Assembly (NCBI RefSeq): GCF_014230305.1 | Contig: NZ_JACLAU010000001.1 | Span: 248,001-312,000, forward strand | Reading direction: 5' to 3' | Length of the DNA stretch: 64,000 nt | From: Novosphingobium aerophilum | GTDB taxonomy: Bacteria; Pseudomonadota; Alphaproteobacteria; Sphingomonadales; Sphingomonadaceae | Part shown: positions 42,260 through 50,390 of the stretch, one piece after another | How positions within the stretch are numbered: position 1 is the first letter of the stretch | How the letters are laid out: each line of letters starts with the position of its first letter | Notes under the pieces: model-generated | The model's input: the letters and a program-made list of their open reading frames with translations, nothing else | Databases searched by the model: none | What the model was told of the DNA's origin: nothing | Translations under genes and position numbers: made by a program

Positions 42260-42922
42260 CTAAAGTTCGACCACCGAGAGGATGTGGCTGTCCTTGCCGG
42301 GGAAGACATAGTCCAGTTCCAGGTGCATGGACTCGCCCAGTTGGCCGGCGCGGATGAGATCGGTTTCGACGAAGACCTGCACCCCGTTGCTGCCATAGGC
42401 ATAGCGGGTGCAGTCTCCGAACACGGGCGAGGCATCCAGCCGGGCATCCACCTCGGCCTCGCCGCGCCGGGCCCGGTTCAGGCCGATCCTGATCCGGCCC
42501 TGCAGTTCCGGGTCGTTCTGATTGAGGTCGCGCAAGCGAAGCACGATCGCCTCCAGCGCCTCGAGCGAGTCGATCAGCAGGGCGAAGTGGAAACTCGCCT
42601 CGAAATCGGCCGCCATCATGGCGCGATAGCCGGTCACGGCTTCTTCCTCGTGGTCGGTCCCGACGCGTAGCGCAGCGTGGATCGCGGCAATCAGCCGGGC
42701 CTGCGGCTCGGGCAGGGCGGACAGGTAGACGATCCCGTCCCCCCGGGAAAAATGCGCGTCGTCCACCACGAAGCGATAGAAATTGCCGTTGGGCAGGGGC
42801 AGGACCTGGGTTTCGCGCAGCCCCACCTCGGTGAGCAGGCGGGCCGCCACCGGTCCGTCCTCCGCCGTCGCGTAATGGAGCGCCAGGTGGCCCATGCTGA
42901 GCTGTGCGGCGTGGCTGGTCAT
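42260..42922 (-). CDS. Hypothetical protein, 220 aa
   Basis: Not recognised. The start is ATG 42922 behind GGGGACGACG; an upstream in-frame extension overlaps the aldo/keto reductase. It is soluble with no signal peptide. A segment FYRFVVDDAHFSRGDGIVYL and a helical centre (FEASFHFALLIDSLEALEAI, then VLRLRDLNQNDPELQGRIRI) are visible, and it ends LDYVFPGKDSHILSVVEL. The 19-bp spacing after the reductase gene places it in the HsaA-like/reductase operon. A role in the island's catabolism is plausible but unproven. Confidence 0.7.
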   Translation of the reverse strand: MTSHAAQLSMGHLALHYATAEDGPVAARLLTEVGLRETQVLPLPNGNFYRFVVDDAHFSRGDGIVYLSALPEPQARLIAAIHAALRVGTDHEEEAVTGYRAMMAADFEASFHFALLIDSLEALEAIVLRLRDLNQNDPELQGRIRIGLNRARRGEAEVDARLDASPVFGDCTRYAYGSNGVQVFVETDLIRAGQLGESMHLELDYVFPGKDSHILSVVEL

Positions 42923-42941
42923 GTTCGTCGTCCCCGTCGTG

Positions 42942-43904
42942 TCAGGCGTCACGCAGCCGGGCCAGTTCCCCGGGCGACAGGACCAGCGTCGCCGCCCTGA
43001 CGCTGGCCTCGATCTGCTCGACGCTCGATCCCCCGAAGATCGGAATGGTCTGATGCGGCTGGCACAACAGGTATGCGAGCACGACATTGTTGATCCCAAC
43101 GCCGTGCTCGTCCGCGATCGCCTGCGCTGCCGCAAACCGCCGCGCATTCACCGGGTTGGCATAGCGGGCTGCCAGCGCCTCGGGGACCTCGCCTGTCGCC
43201 AGCTTGGTGAAGTAGCCGCCGCTCTGCGCCGCATAGGCGATGATCGGCAGGCCTGCTGCATGCAGCGCCTCGTACTCGCCCTCATAGTAATGGACATAGC
43301 CCTGGGCGGCGGCGGCGGCAGGTTCGGGGGCGGCGAGACCCCAGAACGTCTCCGACGCGACGAAGCCCGGCTGGCCGAGCGATGCGGCATAGGCGTTCGC
43401 GGCAGCGATCCGTTCGGCCGCCCAGTTCGACGCCGCAAAGTGGCGGATGCGCCCCGCCTCGCGGTGACCGATCAGCATGTCGATCAGCGGTTCGACCGGC
43501 ATCTCCGGGTTGTCCGCGTGCAGGAAGTACAGATCGATCGTGTCGATCCCGAGGTGGTCGAGGCTCTGGTGCAGGTCCTGCGTCACGTCGTCGGGCGTGC
43601 ACCGGTTGCGATAGTCGCCGGCCCGCAGGTCGAAGAACCCGCCCTTGGTCGCCACGACCACCTCGGACCGCTTGCGGGTCTTGAGCCAGGCGCCGATCGC
43701 CCGCTCGCTCGCTCCGACCGGCGCGTCGGGGATCCAGTCGCCATAGGAGCGGGCCGTGTCGATGAAGTTGCCGCCCAGCGCGACGAAGCCATCCAGGATC
43801 GCGTTCGTCTGCCCCTGGTCGAGCATCCAGCCCAGCATGTTGGTGCCATAGCAGAGCCGGCTGACCGCAAGGTTGGTGTTGGCGAGAGTGGTTTTGCCCA
43901 GCAT
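42942..43904 (-). CDS. Aldo/keto reductase
   Basis: 320 residues from ATG 43904 (AAGGAG lies 11 bp upstream; a TTG at 43913 is possible). The (alpha/beta)8 AKR fold shows the catalytic Asp/Tyr in NFIDTARSYGDWIPD, the Lys in VVATKGGFF and the His in DLYFLHADNPEMP. The C-terminal GGSSVEQIEASV binds NADPH. It reduces aldehydes or ketones, or oxidises alcohols, in the cytosol. It lies between the HsaA-like hydroxylase and the 220-residue unknown protein, so it likely handles a ketone intermediate of the same pathway. Confidence 0.9.
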   Translation of the reverse strand: MLGKTTLANTNLAVSRLCYGTNMLGWMLDQGQTNAILDGFVALGGNFIDTARSYGDWIPDAPVGASERAIGAWLKTRKRSEVVVATKGGFFDLRAGDYRNRCTPDDVTQDLHQSLDHLGIDTIDLYFLHADNPEMPVEPLIDMLIGHREAGRIRHFAASNWAAERIAAANAYAASLGQPGFVASETFWGLAAPEPAAAAAQGYVHYYEGEYEALHAAGLPIIAYAAQSGGYFTKLATGEVPEALAARYANPVNARRFAAAQAIADEHGVGINNVVLAYLLCQPHQTIPIFGGSSVEQIEASVRAATLVLSPGELARLRDA

Positions 43905-43967
43905 GGCGATCAAGGCTCCTTAACTGCGAGGACCAGGGCGCATTGGCCGGGCAGGCGCCCTTGGCGC

Positions 43968-45182
43968 TCAGAGGAAGGTGAAGGTCGGGTCCTGTCCGGT
44001 CAGGCCGCCGATCAGGTCTTGCGTGCGGTTGGCGGGATCGTTGGCGACATGGGCCCGACCGGCATTGAGATCGAGCCAGGGCTGGATGATCGGGCTGGTC
44101 ATGTAGATCGCCCGGCCGCCGAGCAGCTTGACCATGTCGTCGACCAGATCGGCCAGCCGCCGCACCACGCTGGACGAATTGTAGGCATAGTGGGTGCGCT
44201 TGATCATCGGGATCGGCTCACCCCGGTCGGCGTGGCCCATCAGGTCCTCGAAGGTGAGGCGCAGGGTCTGCTCCATCTCGGTCACCTCGGCATGGGCCCG
44301 GGCGATGGCGGCGTGGAGGAAGGGATCGTTCTTTGATGCCTTGCCGGTGTTGGTGGACACCCGGCTTTCGGCAATCTCGAGCGCGGCGGCAATGGCTGCG
44401 CGGGCGCCGCCGAAGGCTGCGGTCGAAACCGAGCGCATGAACACCTGGGCCCAGGGCAGGGTGTACAGCGGCCCGGGATTGGTCTCCTGCCCGGGATTGG
44501 CGCAGAGGAAGCCGTCCACCGCGCGGTGAGTGCGGTGTTCGGGGACGAAGACGTCGTCGACGATGATATCGTGGCTGCCGGTGCCCTGCAGGCCGAACAC
44601 GTGCCAACTGTCGGTATCGATCGCGTAATCCTCCCGCGGCAGCAGGAAGGCCCGCATGTCCGGCGGCTCGCCGGGGCCTGCGGGCGGGACCATGGCCCCC
44701 AGCACGACCCACTGGCAATGAACCGATCCGGTCGAGAAGCCCCAGCGACCCGACAGGCGGAAGCCGCCCTCGACCCGGGTGACCCGCCCGACCGGCTGAT
44801 AGCTCGACGAGACCAGCGTGGCGGTGTCCTCGCCCCAGACCTCGGCCTGGGCCTCCTCGTGGAACAGGGCGATCTCGTAGGGATGGCAGCCGACCACGCC
44901 AAACATCCAGCCGGTCGACATGCATCCTTCGGCCAGGGCCTTCTGCACGTCGTAGAAGACATTGGGGTGCATCTCGTAGCCGCCCCAGCGGCGCGGCTGG
45001 AGGATGCGGAAGAACCCGGCATCGTGCAGCTCGGCGATGGTCTCGGCAGGCACGTCGCGCCCGGCCACGCAGCGTGCGGCGCGTTGCCGCAACGTCGGGA
45101 TCATGGCGCGGGCGCGGGCGACCAGGTCTTGCGGGCTCGGGACGAAGGCGCGCTCAACGGACAAAGAAGCAGACATCACCAT
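43968..45182 (-). CDS. HsaA-like flavin-dependent hydroxylase (acyl-CoA dehydrogenase fold)
   Basis: 404 residues from ATG 45182 behind GGGGGAGGAC. The two-component monooxygenase family (HsaA, HpaH-like group D) is recognisable from TIAELHDAGFFRILQPRRWGG, the STGW-FGVVG block, RVTRVEGGFRLSGRWGFSTGS and FGLQGTGSHDIIVDDVFVPE. The C-terminal half has RAIYMTSPIIQPWLDLNAGR. Such enzymes hydroxylate phenols (HsaA acts on 3-HSA in steroid breakdown) with FMNH2 or FADH2 from a separate reductase. No HsaB-like reductase gene lies in the window. A close paralogue is at 50391-51503. Confidence 0.85.
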   Translation of the reverse strand: MVMSASLSVERAFVPSPQDLVARARAMIPTLRQRAARCVAGRDVPAETIAELHDAGFFRILQPRRWGGYEMHPNVFYDVQKALAEGCMSTGWMFGVVGCHPYEIALFHEEAQAEVWGEDTATLVSSSYQPVGRVTRVEGGFRLSGRWGFSTGSVHCQWVVLGAMVPPAGPGEPPDMRAFLLPREDYAIDTDSWHVFGLQGTGSHDIIVDDVFVPEHRTHRAVDGFLCANPGQETNPGPLYTLPWAQVFMRSVSTAAFGGARAAIAAALEIAESRVSTNTGKASKNDPFLHAAIARAHAEVTEMEQTLRLTFEDLMGHADRGEPIPMIKRTHYAYNSSSVVRRLADLVDDMVKLLGGRAIYMTSPIIQPWLDLNAGRAHVANDPANRTQDLIGGLTGQDPTFTFL

Positions 45183-45381
45183 GCTGGTGTCCTCCCCCGG
45201 GCAGAATCGGGCTTTCCCGGACATTTCTATCACGCGTAAACTATAGCGCCAAAAGGTACGCAATTGCCAATCAAAAACCGCTTATGACGCGAATATGTGA
45301 TGATGTTCGCGGCTTCGGGAAGTCAATGCCATGCGCTGGCGCTGCAACGCATCGGGTCAGGCGGGTTGGACCGGCACCGGT
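45183..45381 (-). promoter_or_regulatory. Promoter region of the HsaA-like operon
   Basis: 199 bp with an AT-rich core (45225-45300). On the minus strand TTGGCA and CTATAG about 18 bp apart near 45240-45275 are candidate -35 and -10 boxes. The BVMO stop lies at the right edge. Confidence 0.35.
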
Positions 45382-47310
45382 TCAGCGATGGAGGATGTAG
45401 GTTCCGTCGGCCGGCGCCCGCGTCTCGTTGAAATAATCGACCAGCCGCCAGGGCCACGAGAGAAAGACCCGGCCTTTCGAGTTGTTGTAGTAGCTGTTGG
45501 CCCGGGGGTGGCTCCAGATCATCTCGGGCATGCGCGCGTCGACCTTGCGGTTCCAGGCGTCGAAGGCGTCCCGGGTGACCTCGAAGGCCTTGGCGTCGGC
45601 GGCGACGGTCCGGTCGAGCGCCTCGATGATCCAGTTGACCTGGCACTCCGAGATCAGGTTCTGCCCGGCGGCGTGATTGGGTGCGCTGTTGGGCCCCACG
45701 GTGTGGAAGTAGTTGGGATAGCCCGGCACGCACATGCCCAGATAGCTGCGCGGATCCTCTTCACCCCATTCCTCGCCAAGGTCGCGGCCGCCGATCCCCC
45801 TGATCGTCAGATCGCCCAGCATTTTCGCGACATTGAAGCCGGTGGCGCAGACGATGACGTCACATTCGAACACCGTGCCGTCCCTGGCCTCGATCCCGTG
45901 CGGCAGGATCCGTGCGATCCCGCTCGTCTCCAACTGGACGTTGTCGCGGCGGAGGGCGTCGAACCAGCCGTTGTCCAGGATGATCCGCTTGGAAAAGATC
46001 GGGAAGTCGGGCGTCAGCTTGGCGATCAGGTCCGGCCGGTCGGCGAACTTCTGGCGCATGTATCCCAGCGCGTACTGGCGGGTCAGCTCGTTGCCTTGGG
46101 ATACGGCCAGGTCATTGCCCTCCCATGCCGGATCCTTGAGCACGTTTGCGAAGAGGCCGTCGGCCTCGGCCCAGAACACCCGGAAGCGGAACCACTGCTT
46201 GAAGGTGGGGATGTGGGCGAGGGCCCACTTCATCCCGTCGGCCACCTCGTGGGCGATCTCGGGGTTGAACAGCACCCAGTGTTTGGTCCGCTGGTAGACC
46301 GTCAGTTGCGCAACCTGCGGCGCGATGGCCCCGACCAGCTGGGCCGAACTGGCACCCGTGCCGATCACCGCGACCCGCTTGCCGGTGATGTCCAGATCGG
46401 TCGGCCAGGCTGCCGTGTGGACGACCGGTCCGGTGAATCCCTCGAGCCCCGGAATGTCCGGGAACTTGAAGCGGTTGACCGGTCCGTGGCCGTTGATCAC
46501 GGCATTGGCCACGATCTCCTCGCGCTGGCCATCCGCGGTCAGCACGGTGACCGTCCAGGTCCCCGTGCCTTCATCGTAGACCAGGGATTCAACCTTGGTG
46601 TTGAACCGCATGTTGCGGCGCAGATCGTACTTGTCCGCCACCTCGAGCAGGTACTGCTGCATGTCGCCGCCCTGCGGGTGGTAATGGTGCCAGTCGGGCC
46701 AGATCTCCCAGCTGAAGCTGTAGAAATGGCTCGATGTGTCGACGCCGACCCCGGGGTAGCGGTTTTCGTACCAGGTGCCGCCGATATCGGCGTTCTTCTC
46801 GATGACGATGTGATCGTAGCCGGCTTCGCGCAGCTTGGTCGCGGCGGCCATGCCGGTCAGGCCGGCCCCGATCACCAGGACCCTGAAGCCCGCGGGCGGG
46901 TGGCTGCGTCCGGGGATCGCCGAGCGGTCGATCCACGGCTTGAAGCCGCATTGGTCGTAGACCAGCGCGATGAATTCATCCTCGACCGGCTCGCCGACTG
47001 TCACGCTCATGATCCGCTGGGCCAGGGTGTCGGGCAGCGGGGTGGACGCCAGGCCTGCGCCAGTGGTCAGCAGGCGCCGCAGCCGCGCCCGCAGCTCGTC
47101 GGCCAGGGCCGGGGGAATGTCGGTCGGCGGGACCGAGAAGGCCGGCCGAATGTGGGGCGCGAAGCGCTCGAGGAAATCGGCATCCTGCGACAGGTGGACA
47201 TAGGCCGCCAGCAGGGTGGGCAGATTGGCCGTCGCCAGCGCTTCCGTCAGTTCGGGCGAGTCCCCGAGCAAGGCGCGGCTGGCGCGCTCGGACATGAGGA
47301 TGGTGGACAT
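45382..47310 (-). CDS. Baeyer-Villiger flavin monooxygenase (HAPMO-like)
   Basis: 642 residues. Two Rossmann motifs are clear: GAGLTGMAAA near 146-155 for FAD and GTGASSAQ near 316-323 for NADPH. Between them lies the BVMO fingerprint FTGPVVHTAAWP (FxGxxxHTxxWP) near 291-302. The roughly 140-residue N-terminal extension (starting MSTILMSERASRAL) resembles that of 4-hydroxyacetophenone monooxygenase-type BVMOs. It inserts oxygen next to a carbonyl to make an ester or lactone, a typical ring-opening step for cyclic or aryl ketones. It is divergent from the epimerase-type gene at 47556. Confidence 0.92.
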   Translation of the reverse strand: MSTILMSERASRALLGDSPELTEALATANLPTLLAAYVHLSQDADFLERFAPHIRPAFSVPPTDIPPALADELRARLRRLLTTGAGLASTPLPDTLAQRIMSVTVGEPVEDEFIALVYDQCGFKPWIDRSAIPGRSHPPAGFRVLVIGAGLTGMAAATKLREAGYDHIVIEKNADIGGTWYENRYPGVGVDTSSHFYSFSWEIWPDWHHYHPQGGDMQQYLLEVADKYDLRRNMRFNTKVESLVYDEGTGTWTVTVLTADGQREEIVANAVINGHGPVNRFKFPDIPGLEGFTGPVVHTAAWPTDLDITGKRVAVIGTGASSAQLVGAIAPQVAQLTVYQRTKHWVLFNPEIAHEVADGMKWALAHIPTFKQWFRFRVFWAEADGLFANVLKDPAWEGNDLAVSQGNELTRQYALGYMRQKFADRPDLIAKLTPDFPIFSKRIILDNGWFDALRRDNVQLETSGIARILPHGIEARDGTVFECDVIVCATGFNVAKMLGDLTIRGIGGRDLGEEWGEEDPRSYLGMCVPGYPNYFHTVGPNSAPNHAAGQNLISECQVNWIIEALDRTVAADAKAFEVTRDAFDAWNRKVDARMPEMIWSHPRANSYYNNSKGRVFLSWPWRLVDYFNETRAPADGTYILHR

Positions 47311-47341
47311 GAGGCCGATTTCTCCCGTCAGCCGAGTCTTA

Positions 47342-47361
47342 TTGTGAGTATGTACTTACAA
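47342..47361. promoter_or_regulatory. TetR-type palindrome between BVMO and epimerase genes
   Basis: TTGTGAGTATGTACTTACAA is a 20-bp inverted repeat with 8 of 9 arm matches around a TG centre. It sits 31 bp upstream of the BVMO start. GAGT/ACTTA half-sites resemble those at 52550-52559 and 52680-52697 near the TetR gene. Confidence 0.5.
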
Positions 47362-47555
47362 CAGGGAATGCGGATTGCAAGCTGCGGCTGAAGCGGCGCC
47401 GGCAGGCCATCCAAGCGTCCGATCGGTGCCACGCCCGCGGTCTGGTGGTGATTCCCCGGCGAGGAAGCGTTTCCGTTCGCCGGGAAGCTGGCCTATCCCA
47501 CTCCAGGCGCCGCGACACCGGTCGCGACGGCACATTTGGCGAAGGCGCAGTTGGC

Positions 47556-48980
47556 ATGTCGGGTTGGCAGAAGATCGTCTTCCTCACCGGGGCCACCGGC
47601 AATATGGGCCGGGTCACGCTGGCCGAGCTGCTGGCGCGGTCGGACCGTTTCCGGGTCCGCGCCCTGGTCAGGCCGGAAGACAGGAACCATCCTGTGGTCC
47701 GGCGCTTCACCGGCCGGGCCGCGCTGGAATGGGTCTGGGGAGACCTGACGCGCTACGAGGACGTTCTCGCCGGCGTCACCGGGGCGGACCAGGTGCTGCA
47801 CATCGGGGGCATGGTCTCGCCCCTGGCCGACCGGTTTCCCGAGCTGACGATGCAGGTCAACGTGGGCGGCGCCCGCAACATCGTCGATGCGATCCGGCGG
47901 TCGGGGCAGGCAGACCATACGGCGCTGGTCTACATCGGTACGGTCGCCCAGACCGGCCACCGCAATCCCCCGGTGCACTGGGGCCGCACCGGTGATCCGA
48001 TCAAGATCAGCCGGTTCGATCACTATGCCGTCAGCAAGACCGAGGCCGAGGCCATCGTCGCGCAATCCGGGCTGACGCGGTGGGTTTCGCTGCGCCAGAC
48101 CGGCATTCTCCACCCCGACATGTGGAAGATCCACGATCCGATCGTCTTCCATAATCCCCACAACGGGGTGTTCGAATGGATCACGGTGGGGGACTCGGCG
48201 CGGCTGGCCGTCAACACCTGCGAAGACGCGGTCCCGGAGGCCTTCTGGCGCGGCTTCTACAACATCGGCGGCGGTGAGCGGATGCGGCTGGTCAACCACC
48301 AGTTCTCGCGCCATCTGGCCGCGGCCTTGGGCACCGACATGCAGGCCAGCACCCGCCCCAACTGGACCGGGACGCGCAACTTCCATGGCCAGTGGTACGC
48401 CGATTCCGATCGGCTGGAGCACCTGGTGCCGTTCCGCAGCGAGACGATGGACGACTTCACCCGCCAGTTGGCCGCGGGGGTGCCGGGGATCGTCCGGCTG
48501 CTGGCGCGGATGTTTCCCGGCGCCGGGCGGCGGCGGATGGAGAAGCTGGCGCGGGGGCCGGGCGGCACCTTGCACTGGATCGCACACGACGACCGGGCCC
48601 GCATCGACGCCTACTTCGGTTCACGCGCGGCCTGGGATGCGCTTCCGGCCGAGTGGGGCGACTTTGTCTATCGCGAGCCGTCTCGTGAGGTGTGCTGTCT
48701 GGACCACGGCCACGATGCGGACAAGCCGATCGAGGAATGCAGCACGGCCGATCTCAAGGCGGCAGCGGCCTTCCGCGGTGGCCGTTTCGCCGGCGACGCC
48801 TTCGAGCCCGATGCGCCGGCGCGCTTCGCCTGTGCCCTGGGTCACGACTTCAGCATGACGCCGCGGCTCTACCTGAAGGGCGGGCACTGGTGCCCGACCT
48901 GCATGACCAACCCCGACAGCTACGACGCCAATCGGGCGCGCAACCCGTTTTTCGCCCAGGTCTGGCCGGACACGGATTGA
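47556..48980 (+). CDS. NAD-dependent epimerase/dehydratase (extended SDR) with Cys-rich C-terminal tail
   Basis: 474 residues from ATG 47556. Residues 1-330 form an extended SDR: nucleotide motif FLTGATGNMGR at 9-19, and the catalytic Tyr157 and Lys161 in DHYAVSKTEAE. The remaining 140 residues are not SDR. They contain CCLDHGHDADKPIEEC and CALGHDFSM, then GGHWCPTCMTNP, several Cys and His as in a zinc- or iron-binding module. Probable role: 3beta-HSD-like oxidation or isomerisation in the island's pathway. The tail's function is unknown. It is divergent from the BVMO and converges on the putative Fe(II) oxygenase (16-bp gap). Confidence 0.8.
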   Translation: MSGWQKIVFLTGATGNMGRVTLAELLARSDRFRVRALVRPEDRNHPVVRRFTGRAALEWVWGDLTRYEDVLAGVTGADQVLHIGGMVSPLADRFPELTMQVNVGGARNIVDAIRRSGQADHTALVYIGTVAQTGHRNPPVHWGRTGDPIKISRFDHYAVSKTEAEAIVAQSGLTRWVSLRQTGILHPDMWKIHDPIVFHNPHNGVFEWITVGDSARLAVNTCEDAVPEAFWRGFYNIGGGERMRLVNHQFSRHLAAALGTDMQASTRPNWTGTRNFHGQWYADSDRLEHLVPFRSETMDDFTRQLAAGVPGIVRLLARMFPGAGRRRMEKLARGPGGTLHWIAHDDRARIDAYFGSRAAWDALPAEWGDFVYREPSREVCCLDHGHDADKPIEECSTADLKAAAAFRGGRFAGDAFEPDAPARFACALGHDFSMTPRLYLKGGHWCPTCMTNPDSYDANRARNPFFAQVWPDTD

Positions 48981-48996
48981 GCCCTGCCGCCGTCCG

Positions 48997-50079
48997 TCAG
49001 GCGGCCATGCCGAACGGCGGGTCGACCGGCGCTTCGTCCGGATACTCGGCCGGTCCGCCAAAGTCGTAGGCCGCGTTGAGCGCGCGGATGAACACCGGAT
49101 CGCCCAGCGGATCGCTCGGGGTTTCGATCGCGATCCCGCGCGAGCGAACGTCCTTGATCAAGGTGTCGATCGCCTGCTCGTGGGTCAGGTTGTCGCTGCC
49201 GTCCATATTTGTCTTCAGCTCGTCATAGTCGCTGAAGACCTCGGCCGACCAGTGGACCAGGAAGCGTAGCTCGTCGGTGTGGTAGCGTTCGATCTCGGTA
49301 TCGCCGGTCCGAACCACCCACCCGTCGCGATCGTCCGGATCGCCCGCGAAGACGCTGTCGAATGCCAGTCCCGCCGGGCGGCGACGCTCGCGGGGGCCGT
49401 TGGCCTCGCCGCGGTGGACCAGCATCTCGTTCTGGACCACCACCGCGCGGTTGTAGATCGGCGACTGCACCCGCGCGGGCTTGTTCAGCGGGCCTTCCGG
49501 CCAGTAGGTGAAGCCACTCTCCGGATCGTGGCTGAACCAGGTGATGACCTGGGCCATCTTGATCAGATAGTCCTGGAACAGGCCCGACCGGCCCATGATC
49601 GAACACAGCCAGGTCGGGGAGTTTTCGTACCGGATTCCCCGGAAGCTGGGCGAATCCAGGTGGCCCGGGTCGGTGTTGGCGCAGGGACCGTTGACGTTGA
49701 ACAGCATCATCTGCGGCTTGGCATAGGCCGCGCCCCAGTACGACTTGGCGTGATTGAGGAAGGCCTCGTTGTAGAACACCTCGTGCAGCTCGGGGTAGAG
49801 CGGCGTGGAATAGTTGCCGAAGTAGCCCCGGAAGGTCGGGGTCATGAACATGTCCAGGGTGGGCGTGAAGCCTTCGGGGAAACCTCCGGCGAAGGTCGCC
49901 AGCAGCGATTCGGGCGTGGGGAAATGCTGGGCGATGATCAGCTTCCACGGTCCCTGGTCATGGACCACGTCGAGCATCAGCCGCTTCTGCTCCTCGGTGA
50001 ACGGATTGGCGATCTCGCGCGGCGGGGCCACCGGCTTGAGGATGTCGGAAAGGTACTGCCTGCGGGCCTCGTCGAGCAT
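48997..50079 (-). CDS. Putative Fe(II)-dependent oxygenase (phytanoyl-CoA dioxygenase-like)
   Basis: 360 residues. An HxD-type dyad occurs in DPGHLDSPSFRG (His about 139, Asp about 141), with a later His in QNEMLVHRGEANGPRERRR about 70 residues downstream followed by conserved-looking Arg residues. That spacing and order fit a 2-oxoglutarate/Fe(II) facial triad with an Arg for 2-oxoglutarate. I did not recognise a named family, and overall similarity to phytanoyl-CoA dioxygenases is by pattern only. It could hydroxylate a terpenoid-like substrate. It shares a divergent promoter with the second HsaA-like gene. Confidence 0.6.
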   Translation of the reverse strand: MLDEARRQYLSDILKPVAPPREIANPFTEEQKRLMLDVVHDQGPWKLIIAQHFPTPESLLATFAGGFPEGFTPTLDMFMTPTFRGYFGNYSTPLYPELHEVFYNEAFLNHAKSYWGAAYAKPQMMLFNVNGPCANTDPGHLDSPSFRGIRYENSPTWLCSIMGRSGLFQDYLIKMAQVITWFSHDPESGFTYWPEGPLNKPARVQSPIYNRAVVVQNEMLVHRGEANGPRERRRPAGLAFDSVFAGDPDDRDGWVVRTGDTEIERYHTDELRFLVHWSAEVFSDYDELKTNMDGSDNLTHEQAIDTLIKDVRSRGIAIETPSDPLGDPVFIRALNAAYDFGGPAEYPDEAPVDPPFGMAA

Positions 50080-50390
50080 CGCGGTCTCCTGTCGATCGGA
50101 TCGGTGCCAACCGGGTTATGACGGGTTAGTTATAGATCGATAACTTCTTGCGCAAGTCGGTTTGGCGAAACGGGATTTGCGCGCCCGGCAGTGGCGTTCC
50201 CGGAGCCGATCCCGGCGGCCGGTGGCCGCGCCGGATCCCCGCCACGCCCCCGGCGCTGCCCCTGTTCCTTGGTGCAGTCGGGGAAAGAGTGGTAATTTTA
50301 TACGCGCAACACTTGTTTTGAGCGCATATAGGCGGCGGACGCGAAGGTCCGTCCTTCACGTGGTACGCAATGTAAGGTTGGAGATTGTCG
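50080..50390. promoter_or_regulatory. Divergent promoter region with two inverted repeats
   Basis: 311 bp between the putative Fe(II) oxygenase (minus) and the second HsaA-like gene (plus). AGTTAT-agatcg-ATAACT (50128-50145) has perfect 6-base arms and lies 49 bp from the oxygenase start. A second imperfect repeat, TATACGCGC with GCGCATATA, spans 50299-50330, on the HsaA side. Both are plausible regulator sites; which protein binds is unknown. Confidence 0.5.
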
